Shown one piece after another: positions 14,101 to 24,393 of a DNA stretch of 64,000 bases (position 1 is the stretch's first letter; each line of letters starts with the position of its first letter). The stretch covers positions 4,476,501-4,540,500 of the forward strand of contig JAZBRI010000003.1 in NCBI GenBank assembly GCA_036874045.1, read 5' to 3'. The position numbers and the translations under genes were made by a program. The notes under the pieces were generated by a model that saw only the letters and a program-made list of their open reading frames with translations, did not search any database and was not told the DNA's origin. The DNA comes from Cymodocea nodosa. Lineage: Eukaryota > Streptophyta > Magnoliopsida > Alismatales > Cymodoceaceae.

Positions 14101-17100
14101 CCTCCTGCTGTTGCTTCTATTTGCTGCAGATTAGGTTAGGTGTTTTTTATTTTTATAATTTACTGAAATTATTTCAGAATCATTTAAGTTAGGGTTTTCT
14201 TATATTCAATGTTAATGTAGGCATTATAGACCTGATGTGATATTGCGATAAATCATGAATGATGATTTATGATCATTGTTATCTTGGTGACTTGTCAATT
14301 TGCTAACATTATTTAAGATAAGGGAATGCTTTATTTTTTCTGAATTTTCTTGATTTATATGTAATATTAAAACAATTAATTATTATTTATGATCATATGA
14401 TACCATCATTGGATTTGATCAGTTCATTTGACCATTTGAACCCAATGAACTGACCACCCCATGACTATTGTGGGTTGATGTCTAGTTTGGTTCTGAAAAC
14501 ATGAGTTGAATGTAAAAGTGATTTATTTTATAAAGAAAGATTACAAGAGGTTTATATAGAAGTACATAGATGGATATCTATTTATGTTAAATGAATCTAC
14601 ATTAAATAGATTTAACATTATATAGATAAACTCTAACAGTCCTTCTCAAGTTGAAACATATATTAATCATGTCCAACTTGTTAGATAGATGTTCAAAAAT
14701 GTCAAAATTCAGTCTTTTGGTGAGAATATTAACGAGTTGATCCTCTAATCTTGTGTATGGCATAGATAATAATCTTTTTCATAACATTGTTCCTAATGAA
14801 GTGATAATCAACCTTTATGTGTTTTGTTCTTTTATGGAATGTTGGATTATTTGCAATTTAGATAACTACCTGGTTTCAGAATATATAGACATAAGCATTT
14901 GTACTGTAAATCCCAACTCCTGAAACAATGACTTCAGCTACATCATCTCACATGCAGTTTGGACTATAGTTTTATATTCTACTTCTGCATTGAACTTGGC
15001 AATAACATTTTACCTCTTACTATGCCATGTAACAAGATTTCTTCCAACATAAGTATAGTAGCCCATGTTAGATTTTCTGTTAGCTTTATCCCTTAGATAA
15101 CCTAAATCTGAAAACCCATCAATGTTCAAGTAACCATTTTTCTCATAAAGAAGTATTTTCCTTGGTACTTGTTTGATAAATGCAAGGACATAAAGAGCTC
15201 CCTACAAATGTACATCCTTATACTCGTGCATAAATTGGCTTAATAAATTGACGATATAAGTAATGTCAGGTCTAATCACTATCAAATAGATAAGTTTTCC
15301 TACCAACCTTCTGTATCGCTCCAAATCATTTAGTGGTAGAGATGTCTCATCCTAAAAGGAAAGATTTTGCTTGAGTGGTGTGTTTTCTAGTCTACTACCT
15401 TCCAAACTTATCTCCTTTAGTAAGTCAAGAGTATATTTTTTTTGAGATAAAGATAACTTGCAATTTGAGTATGCAAACTCTATGCCCAAAAAGTACATTG
15501 GTTTTCCCATATCTTTCATAGCAAAATGTCTATTTAGGAACCATTTAGCTTTAGGAATGTCCATCACATCATCCCCTATAAGTAAAATATCATAAACATA
15601 AACAATAAGGATAATACATCCTTAAGGTGTTTATTTTATAAAAATAGAATAATCCACCATGAAGCTTTGAAAACCATCACTCAAAACAACTTTGTTGAAC
15701 TTGTCAAACTAGGCCTTAGGATTTTGTTTGAGATTATAGATAACATTTTTAAGTAAACAAACACAGGTCTCTCCTTGAGCAACATAATCTAAAAGTTGCT
15801 CCATGAAAATTTGTTCATCAAGATCACTATATATGAACGTATTTTTGACATCTAGTTAGAAAACCTACCATGACTGACTTATCGCAATGGAAAGGAGTAT
15901 ACATATAGAGTTGAGATGCCACTGGAGAAAAAGTCTTGAAATAATCAACACCATATATTTGAGAGAAACCTCGAACAATGAAATGAGCTTTGTAATGATC
16001 AACAATGCCTCTTCAAGATAAAGAACAAAATCCCATGTATGTTGAGTGTAAAGAGTAAACATTTCTTCATCCATAATAGTCTTCCAGTGAGGAACCTAAA
16101 GTGTGTTTTGATAATTCTTGGGAGGAGACTCAATAGAGATGGAGAGAGTAAAAGTATGAAAATATAAGCAAAGTTAGCATAAGAAACAACATGTGACGAG
16201 ATGTTGAATATAAGCCTAGGTGCCTTTATGTAATATAATGGAAAGGTTAGTGTCTAATAGAGCAATGCTAAGAACTACAACAAAAGTAGACAATGGCTAG
16301 TCAATGGTAGCAAGAAGAGTCATTGATCGACAACTATATACTTGAAGTGGTGGTGGAACTGCATTGTCAAAGGTAGAAGCATCTTCAATGGATGTAACAA
16401 ATTGACTAGGACCCTCTTAAGCAACAATGGGATCAAACTATCCCTGAGCATCCCTAATATGAACAAGACTAGGAAGAGGGAGAACATGAATGTCTAAAGA
16501 AGACTCAATTGTAGAAGTAGAAGTAAAATAAGGTTGAGGTTCAAAAAAGGTAACATCAACAAACGTATAAGTGCGATGATTAAGAGGATGAAACAACTGA
16601 TACCCTTTCTAAGTTTGAGAGTAGCCCACAAAAATGCATTTAATTACTTGAGGAGATAATTTTACATGACTAAAAGATAAGTCTTAAACAAAGGCAATGC
16701 ACCTAAAACCTTTTAGAGATAGAGAAAACAAATCCTTGAAATGGTAAAAGAGAATGTATTCATTAATAAAACATAAGGTCTCTTATAAAGAGGTTACAAA
16801 GAAGGATATAACACAACTTACAACATACCTAACAACTCTAGCATATGAAGAACACCAAAGGTCACACATGGGAAACATCAAATGTCACATATAGGAAACA
16901 CTAAAGGTTACATTAATGCGTAGTAATGTTACTCATACTTAATTACATTCATTATATTTAATACTCTTCCTCAAGTTGGAGCATCCAACTTGAACTAGAC
17001 TCATACAAGAGTAAAAACTAGAATAAAATAAAGAAAGAGTTACAAAGAGATACATAATGGGCAAATAGAAGTGCAAGCAAGAGAAATGGTCAAACCTTAG

Positions 17101-20100
17101 TTAACCACAAAAGAAAACTTGCACACAAATATTATCAATCATTCAAGTTGTGGATTGTTAACTTGAGGTATCTACAAATCTCAAAAACTTTGTAGAGCTA
17201 ACATGCTACAACATCAAGACATACAAGAGATTACTTGGAGATTGATAAAATATTAATGAGTTTTTTGTTCATTTTTTTTTTATCCTTTTCCTTTTTTTTC
17301 TCTTTTTACTTCTACCAATTTTTTTCTTTGTAATTTCCCTCTCTCCATTTTCCTCCCCCTTTCTTCACATATGTTTTTTTTCTTTTTCCTTTTTCTTCTT
17401 CCTTTGCCTTCTCCCCCTCTTTTGTCCATCTGTCTCCTCTTCTACTGATTCCTCTCCCCCTTTGCAACCCTAAATCCTAATGGGTTGCAAAGAAGATAGT
17501 GGATAGCATCAATGAATCATACAAAGAAAAGATCAACGATTGACATGAAGAGATGCATGTAGGAAGAGTAACTTGTGTTTGTTCATTTGCAACCTCTTCC
17601 ATCATTTCATCTTTCTCTTTATAGCTGAAGTAATAATGGCATGCATGAAGAGAAACAATAACCAACGTAGAGAACAACGTGTGTAGCAAAGCATGCGAGA
17701 TAATGTTATTCATTAGAAGTTGTGTGCAAGAAGGTTGTGCTATTTGTTGGTTGTAGTATGCTAGAAAGGCAATGAATGATGCATGTCATAATAAATCAGA
17801 ACAAACGGATTTGAAAGGAAGAGGGCCTTAAAAGGGGGACAACTTCAGTTGTGTTGATAACATTGTAGTGGAAAGGAAGGAGGGTGATGACTAAGGTTTC
17901 CCTCCTTCCTGCCTAAAACATGAAAACTTAAGAGAGTCTCAAACCTAAAGCTTTAATACCATGTGGAATGTAAAAGTGATCTATTTCATAAAGAAGGATT
18001 ACAAGAGGTTTATATAGAAGTACATACATGGATATCCATTTATGCTAAATCGATCTACTCTAAATGGATCTACCATTATATAGATAAACTCTAACAACAT
18101 GCATGGAACCTTAGCCAAGACCACCTAGCCTTGACCTTCTTACATCTCCTAAACCCCATTGCCTCCTCATCCTTTGCCTCTAACTTCATCTTCTAACACT
18201 CTTGTTCAAATTCACATTAGCATCCATGTCCTTTTTGTTGTTGTTGTCCAAATTCAGATATTTTTAGGCAGTGGACTATTTTTTGGCACCCAAGTTCACT
18301 TAACATTTTTAGTCTATCACCGAGCAAAAAAATTTGCTTACATTATTCCAAGTGTTTGAGTAATACACATTTGAACGTGATAGCCACATTAAATTAAAGA
18401 AATTTAAATGAATGTATTGTATCACATGAGGTTAAAATAATTAAAAAACTAGAAAAACGTATTCTATCACATGTGATTCTGAATTCTGCTTCTTGTAGAA
18501 GAACCTTTAAGGAGTGCACCCCCGACATTAAATTCTCAAATCAGTTAAAAATGAATGGATATGTAGTGTTGCAGTTACTCTGTTCAAATCATGTGCTTAA
18601 ATATGATTCACAATGCTGAGGTATTTGTAAGCAAGGATGAAGGTAAATAAAGACAAGAAAACTTGTTGTCTTGCTAAAGATTATCATCTAGACCAGGTAG
18701 GCACGTGATGGAAAATAAACATTGTAAACTTTTATTACCTTTGGAAAGAGAAGACCGGGACCACTTTGTGAACTGATCATAAGAACCTCAATGATCTTCT
18801 TGCCATCAGAAACCCTATATCTAAAGGGAATACACCTGTTCATCATATACAATCCATCGTTATGGATAATTTTAACGTGTTCAATAAGTGATATAAAGCT
18901 GAACACATGTACAAACCACTCGTTGGCCATGGTTGAAATATAAATACTAATAAGTGATAAAAGCTCAAAATACAATCAAATGTAATGGCTACAGTTTCAA
19001 CTCAAAATCAAATGTTCATCCATTTCTCTCTAAGCTATCATATCTATTCACAGATACGGACAAAGGACCTCAACTTGCATTAAGAACAATCACGGTAATG
19101 TAACATGTTCTTGTCTTGATATGTGATAAAAATATTATACTTTTTTTAGCCCCTTGTCTAAGGAACCCAATAAGATTACATGAAAATAAAACGGGAATAT
19201 CCTATGCGGAAGGTCAATTCCCCGCTGCATGGAGCAGCACTCTTTCCATCGAATCAAGAGAAGCCCATAACCCCCTCAATAACAAGTTGATTGAGATAAA
19301 AATTCATTTTGGACCAACAGAACGTGAACTGCATGAATACTTTCCTTAAGAACTAACTAGTAGGAATATAAACGACTGAGACTCCTTGGCCAGCTTTGAT
19401 TGCATGTTCAAATTATCTATCATAAATGAAGGTTGAAAATTAATTCCGTAAATTGAACAGAAATAACCTATAATTATTTTTGATTAGGAAAGAAAAAGAA
19501 AAGCATCCGTACAGGTCAAAATATTAAGGACTTGAAAATCTAGGGAGGATCGGCAAATCCCAGATGTTCCTGTCACTGATATCCGAATATACCAGTGAAA
19601 AGGCCACGCATCGTCGCCGAAGATACCCCATGAGAAAAGAAACCCGTAAATGCCAAAGCTGAAGGACGCCGTGAAATGACCAAAAGCAAACGTAGAAGAG
19701 GGAATGAAGACCTGAGGGGAACCGATGAGGGACGAAGGACCACCCAAGTGGAAGGAAGATTAGTCAACCCAGTTACAAATCAAACATTATTGCACATCCG
19801 GCTGGCATTGGCCTGATGGGTACGAGACTCCAGAGAGGACAAATATGTCAGCAACAACGCAGTAATAAAGTTCCAATTTGCATCTACACGCCAAGGGCCA
19901 AGGCCAGAAAACAACCACAGAAACCAGCATCTTCGTACGACTACTCCATCAGAGCATCAAGAATGCAAGGCGTCGCTTTTGGCACCTTCTTGTCTTAAAA
20001 GGCGAAAACCCAAATCGCCAACCAAGCAGCGACAGATCAAGGGAAGAAAGGAAACATCACCCCCCACACACACACACAAAATAAAATAAAATAAATACAT

Positions 20101-20216
20101 AAATAGGAAAGGAAACAAAAAAGAGGTAGGTGTGTGGTCACATACCCGGCGACAAGGCGGCAACCATTCTCATAGCGCTGCTGATGCCGGCCCGTCCGTG
20201 CCACCAAATCACACAT
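11107..20216 (-). CDS. Nudix hydrolase (plant NUDT12/13/16-like)
   Basis: Encodes a 182-aa Nudix hydrolase, which cleaves nucleoside diphosphates linked to another group; relatives act on diadenosine or inositol polyphosphates, but the substrate cannot be read from sequence. Exons on minus: 20216-20146, 18835-18739, 13139-13056, 11403-11107, all with GT-AG introns. Residues 1-24 (MCDLVARTGRHQQRYENGCR...) match the family start. The Nudix box G-x5-E-x7-RE-U-x-EE-x-G-U is complete at residues 57-79 (GGWENDE...REAIEEAGV). Exon 4 has SPEGRCRAAMFALLVKEELP and CRHPWMRDAL. An upstream in-frame ATG at 20306 adds a Gly-rich stretch over a C-run and is unlikely to be used. Relatives are often mitochondrial, but no clear presequence is seen. 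Intron 2 is 5.6 kb and holds a copia element. Confidence 0.92.
13753..14495. mobile_element. Possible hAT-like non-autonomous element in Nudix intron 2
   Basis: The ends are imperfect inverted repeats: CAGAACTAAATTGGGC at left and CAGAACCAAACTAGAC read inward from right. The left subterminal region is full of ACCGGTT/GACCGGTT-like motifs, common in such elements. I see no clean 8-bp target duplication, so the boundaries are tentative. The right end lies only a few bases from the copia LTR. Confidence 0.35.
13971..14018. repeat. 24-bp tandem duplication
   Basis: Two identical 24-base units (CCACACCCAGAAAACCATAC followed by ACAG) lie side by side at 13971-13994 and 13995-14018. Confidence 0.85.
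14502..14638 (-). repeat. 3' LTR of the copia element
   Basis: About 137 bp, closely similar to 17962-18096 (shared TTTATATAGAAGTACATA and TATATAGATAAACTCTAACA). It begins TGTTAGAG and ends in CA on minus. Confidence 0.85.
15352..15567 (-). pseudogene. Copia reverse transcriptase fragment
   Basis: This open stretch carries the copia RT signature: a FAMKDMGKPMYFLGIEFAYS segment followed by LSLSQKKYTLDLLKE. In the family the corresponding text is MKDLG-x-L-x-YFLGIE and LSQ-x-KY. Neighbouring pieces are in other frames: 15865-16074 begins with MDEEMFTLYTQHTWD, the usual start of the copia RT region. The gene is dead. Confidence 0.85.
16741..16970 (-). repeat. Possible second, unrelated LTR inside the copia element
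   Basis: A block bounded by a purine tract (CTTGAGGAAGAG on minus at about 16971) and then about 230 bases ending near TCTCTTTTACCA. It contains an LTR-like transcription end (CTCTTTATAAGAGACCTTATG). Its sequence differs from the outer LTRs. It may be the 3' LTR of an element that recombined with the outer copia element. Confidence 0.35.
17950..17961 (-). other. Primer-binding site (tRNA-iMet type)
   Basis: Minus strand reads TGGTATTAAAGC directly after the 5' LTR. The usual plant copia site is TGGTATCAGAGC; the two differences are C-to-T and G-to-A transitions, the pattern expected from decay of methylated cytosines. Confidence 0.75.
17962..18096 (-). repeat. 5' LTR of the copia element
   Basis: About 135 bp, paired with 14502-14638. 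On minus it starts TGTTAGAGTTTATC and ends CATTCCACA just before the primer-binding site. Confidence 0.85.
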
Positions 20217-21220
20217 CCTCGTCGGCGGTCTGTATTTCTTCCCGTCCTGCCCCCCCCCCCCCCCCCACCCCCCTCCCTCGTTCCAACCACCTAAATTGAG
20301 AGCCACACGCGAAGGCCGTCACCACCCATTGATGGATTTCGCTTCGATCTCGAGCCTGGACACCGAGCCCTGCGTACGCGTTTCGGCGGCCGAGCGTGGG
20401 GGCGGGTCGGCGGAGTCGGAGTGGGGGAGGTGGTAGGAGTGGTGGGGACCAGGAAATCTAATGATTAAAATTAAGAAGAATCAAGCGCCTTAACCGAATC
20501 TGACATTTGTGAGTTATCGATGACATCAATACCACTGCTTGATTTTGAAGTTAAAAAGAGCGCAACGGGACAAAAAAAATACTCCATAAGATATCTGTCA
20601 CTTGTGCATCTTACAAACAAAAAAAAATTCTGATGAAATTCATTTTTATACTCAAAAAATAATTTAAATTCAACATATTGAAAAATCCATCATCACCGTA
20701 AATAAATTTTCAAATTTTAATAAATTTCTTTATCATTCACACTTACCACGAACTGTTTGTTGAGAATTTTATATCCATGTATGAAATTAATCAGCAGCAG
20801 GGATTCTTTAGATCTTTAAATTGTAAATAAAAGAATTATTTTGATTTCTGAAATCTTCGTGGAGTTGTCAATTACTGATAAATGTCAAAACTGAACGTTT
20901 GAATGCATATTCCTTCCATAGGCGAGCGGTTTAACCAAGGACACATGTGAAGAGACATGTCCTAGGGGTTTATTTATTCCTTCCATTATTTTTGTGGAAG
21001 AGAGTACAATTTTCACTAAAGGAGGGGGGAGGCTAAGACAGTAACCAGCTAGCCATTGGGTGGAAAGACAATCGATCTTAGCTATAAAAGGAATTTCTGA
21101 TGTTGCTGCGGTAGATGTCTGGTAGTTTTGTCTAGAAAAATTTGATGCTTCCTGAAATGCTTGTAAACAGTTATGTGTATCATAAGTTATTACTTACTTT
21201 AGTGGCTATGACAACTCTTA
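20217..21220. other. Nudix upstream region and spacer
   Basis: The first 250 bases upstream of the Nudix start are GC-rich (CpG-containing, with a 17-base C run at 20250-20266) and probably hold the promoter and leader. The rest is AT-rich with no gene seen. Confidence 0.5.
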
Positions 21221-21856
21221 AGGGGGGGGGGGGGGGGGGGGCAGGGGGTTCGTGTATAAGAAAAAGTGAAGGAAATTAGTGAAAGAGAAAGTGTAGAAAA
21301 TTAAGGAAAAAATATGATATATTTGAATTTGATAGAAAGTAACTAAAAGTTTACGTCACTTTCTATCGTTACTTTTTAGAGAAAATTTTACAAGAAGAAA
21401 TAAAATTGTCTTTTTTTTTTTTTTAAATTAAAGAGTTTGAAAATGACAGAAAGTGAGAAAAAAAAATAAAAAATATAATTTGTTAAATTCATATGTTAAA
21501 AAATATATGAAATAATGATATTAATTAATTAATAATTATAATAATAATATATTTTTATAATATGTTAAATTTATATTAACCTTTTAATGTATAATGTATT
21601 TTTATGAAAAATGTAAATATTATAAATTTTTTTATAAACTTGAGATGTCTATAAATATTTTTATATTATTTATTTATATTTTATTATAATTTGTTATTTT
21701 TTTACTTTCTATCTTTTTCTAAATTTTTATGTTCCTTCTTGATCGATGTACAAATATTATAATTTTTTGGTAACTTTTTGTAAATTTCTTTTTCATCACT
21801 TTTTAACAATTTCTTTTTTATTATTTTCTATCACTTTCTACATGTACAAAGAACTC
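21221..21856. mobile_element. Possible MITE with a 20-base G run at its left end
   Basis: The left end reads (G)20-CAGGGGGTTCGTGTATAAGAAAAAGTGA. The right end, read inward, is GAGTTCTTTGTACATGTAGAAAGTGA. A TTA triplet flanks both sides (21218-21220 and 21857-21859), as in PIF/Harbinger insertions. The interior is AT-rich and non-coding. The inverted repeat is imperfect. Confidence 0.4.
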
Positions 21857-21981
21857 TTACTCTTTTAAGAGAAGACCTTCTTATAATTATATTAGAGATA
21901 TTATAACCTTAAGTATGTTTTACATAAATGACTGTAAACTACTACATTTGTAATGGTAAAGTATATTAACGATCATATTAA

Positions 21982-23337
21982 GGGGGTGTTTGTGTACCTA
22001 GAAAACGATGTAAAACGTCGGAAAGGAAAATGACGGAAAATTTTTCGTCATTTTCTAGGTGTTTGTGCATGCAAAACATTTTTCGACATTTTCCCCCTTG
22101 GCAAATAGGTGTAACTTTTTTACGTCGTTTCTCATGACACCCGAGGGTGAAAACGACGAAAAACACATCGTCACCCTCCTTGCGCATCTTCTTGCGTCGT
22201 CGTCGTCTCCTCACCGTCGTCCTTCTCGTCACATCTTCTTGCGTCGTCATCCTTTTTGCACATCTTCTTGCACCGTCGTCTCTGTACTTATTTCTTACGC
22301 ATCTTCTTACGTCGTCGTCCTAGATTGATCATCCTTCTTGCGTCGTCGTCTCCTCGTTGCATCCTTGTGTATCTTCTTGCGTCGTCGTCTCCTAGTCGCA
22401 TCTTCTTGTGCATCTTCTTACACTGTCATCACGTATTCTCACTGTCATCTCCTTACATAGGTAATCGGTAAAATTCTAGTTCTAAAATTGTTTGATGATC
22501 AGAACCTAAATAAGCTTGTCTTTTTGAGAAAATCTTCTTTTCTACTTGAGTAGTGTAAAGTACTTAAGCGTCACTGCTCACTAAACTGATGTACTTGTCC
22601 AAACATCATTTCCTTTCTCCTTCGATAGATCAACTTATTTCATACACGCATGGATATTGAACAAGGGTAAACTCACTTGGGATATACATGATCAATAATA
22701 TCTTCCATTTTGGAATACATCTGTATGCATAAAGAAATTCTCTGCTTCTATCATAATTGGCATGCGATGTTTTTAGCGTTCATTCAAATGAACTTGCCCG
22801 TTGTTTGAGTTGATTGTTTAGTCCATGAAGGAAATAAACCCACCTTCAAGATAATATTAAACTTGCTCTTTTGTGATGCCATGGACTAAGGTTGTCACTT
22901 TAAGTGAGTGCTTATGTGAGGCAACTTGTGTTTGCGGACCATTGTTCATTGTTACAATACTTGCCAATATTATGAGAGATATGTGGAACAATAGAGAGAT
23001 GTGATATGTATTTTATGTTGTAACTATCTTGTATTATTTATAACAAATTTTCTTATTCTCTATCTTTCAAACATGAATAATAAATATTAAATTGAGTTAA
23101 TCTTCAATATTTTATAATCTATGAAAAAGCATACATAATTTGCATTTTATAATTTTCCATCATTTTCTATTACATACACAAACACACATTTTTCAAATTC
23201 CATCATTTTATGTTATGTGCACAAACACTCTGATTTTCTATAAATTTTCCGTTACTTTATGTTGTTTTCCTTTCCGATGTTTTCTGTAGTTTTCCATCAT
23301 TTTCTTTCCAACATTTTCTAAGTGCATAAACACCCCC
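21982..23337. mobile_element. PIF/Harbinger-type non-autonomous element
   Basis: The terminal inverted repeats are GGGGGTGTTTGTGTACCTAG at left and GGGGGTGTTTATGCACTTAG read inward from right, flanked on both sides by TAA (21979-21981 and 23338-23340). The 3-bp TAA duplication and G-rich ends fit the PIF/Harbinger superfamily. The element is 1,356 bp. Subterminal regions repeat GGAAAATGACGGAAAATTTT-like text. No transposase is visible, so mobility would need a helper element. Confidence 0.85.
22170..22420. repeat. Degenerate CATCTTCTTGCGTCGTCGTC repeats inside the Harbinger element
   Basis: The motif CATCTTCTTGCGTCGTCGTC and variants recur about six to eight times at irregular spacing. It explains the apparent open frames on both strands here (Arg-rich on minus, Ser/Phe-rich on plus). 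Confidence 0.65.
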
Positions 23338-23340
23338 TAA

Positions 23341-24393
23341 GAGTGTACTAACATCGTCGTGAACGTAGACTTTTACTGAATTATATGAAATCTTCTGAGT
23401 GACCACTAAATGCTCTTTGTCTAGGAGATGGTTGGGGAGTTAGAGGTGGTTAATTGAAGGCAATATTTTGTAGAAGAGGGGCAACAAAAAAAAAAAAGCT
23501 TTCCTTTCTCTGTTGCAAGGTTTGCTTGCTAGAAGAAACTACTCAAGTATAATCACACAGAACACACCCTACCTACGAGATCCATTTTTAAGCATGCTCC
23601 TTATACAAGTATAATTTTCATGGGATGGATTTAGAGGATCCATGAAATTTATAATAGTAAAGCACGATTGCAAAAGTGCTGATACCGATAGTCACAAATT
23701 CATTGAAACATCGTAAATTTCTTTTACTAATAAGGGCACTTTCAACCAATTTTATTGTAAAACAGAAATAACATAACCAAAATATTAACTTAACTAACAA
23801 CTTATAAAGTTCAAAGTACTAAAACGATTCATTTTAAAGTACCAAATTTCTTGGTAAGAATCATTTACAGTCCAAGATTTCAACATGAAAATTACATTTC
23901 ACATAGACTCTGCATACCTTCTAATGTTTTACTCCCTACCCATTTTATTCCGATCGTATAATTTAGATCCTATAATTTTGTGCTTCGTCAGTCCTTATAC
24001 AAATTTTGATTATAAACCATTTTCCCAATACCAATCAACTTTCACATGGTTGAAATCATAATGACCATAGAACACAGAAGAATGCATTGTCTGTATCATA
24101 AGATGTTACAAGGCATGTCTATGGCATCTTTGAGAAAGAATTATTCTATTGGGAATGCACGAAATAAGTCGATACCGACAGATTTAAATTAAATGAGGCA
24201 TGAATGCAGTTATTATTATCAAAAAAACATGGATGCAGTTATTCACCATCAAAACTTAGAAAGACGAATACTGCATGTCTGCATGATACACGGCAGACGA
24301 GGCGCTGCAGACTTATCGTGTCAGAAAAGAACATAAGAACTGATTCCTGGTCACAAAGTCCAGACAGAAGAATCAGCAACATTAGCCAAATTT
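23341..24393. other. Spacer, downstream flank of ATP synthase e copy 1
   Basis: No gene seen. From about 23690 onward the sequence resembles 29790-30505, so it is the start of the tandem duplication that carries the two ATP synthase e genes. Confidence 0.5.

Larger units (their letters stand above)
14502..18096 (-). mobile_element. Ty1/copia-type LTR retrotransposon, mosaic and decayed
   Basis: The element lies in Nudix intron 2 with its genes on minus. Two LTRs of about 135 bp (17962-18096 as 5', 14502-14638 as 3') flank it, each starting TGTTAGAGTTTATC. Just inside the 5' LTR is a primer-binding site for initiator tRNA-Met. A purine tract (TTGAGAAGGAC) abuts the 3' LTR. Recognisable pol parts are the integrase C-terminal region (about 16500-16680, KCIFVGYS-like) and reverse transcriptase (15350-16075), both broken by frameshifts and stops. 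The part nearest the 5' LTR (about 16971-17950) is non-coding and resembles the interior of the element at 35541-37128, so the element seems recombinant or nested. A candidate 5-bp target duplication ACATG lies at 14499-14503 and 18097-18101, but it overlaps my LTR edge by two bases. Confidence 0.85.

Noticed and set aside
14638..15350. A functional copia polyprotein
   Set aside because: The RNase H region carries many stops and shifts; only fragments of pol can be read.
19116..19767. Open frames in Nudix intron 1 on both strands
   Set aside because: No family features, no splice support, and they lie within a well-defined intron.
20037..20306. Longer Nudix N-terminus starting at 20306
   Set aside because: The extra residues are Gly-rich, come from a C-run, and are absent from the family; the ATG at 20216 gives the family start.
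22059..22471. Arg-rich and Ser-rich frames
   Set aside because: Produced by the CGTCGTC repeats inside the Harbinger-type element.
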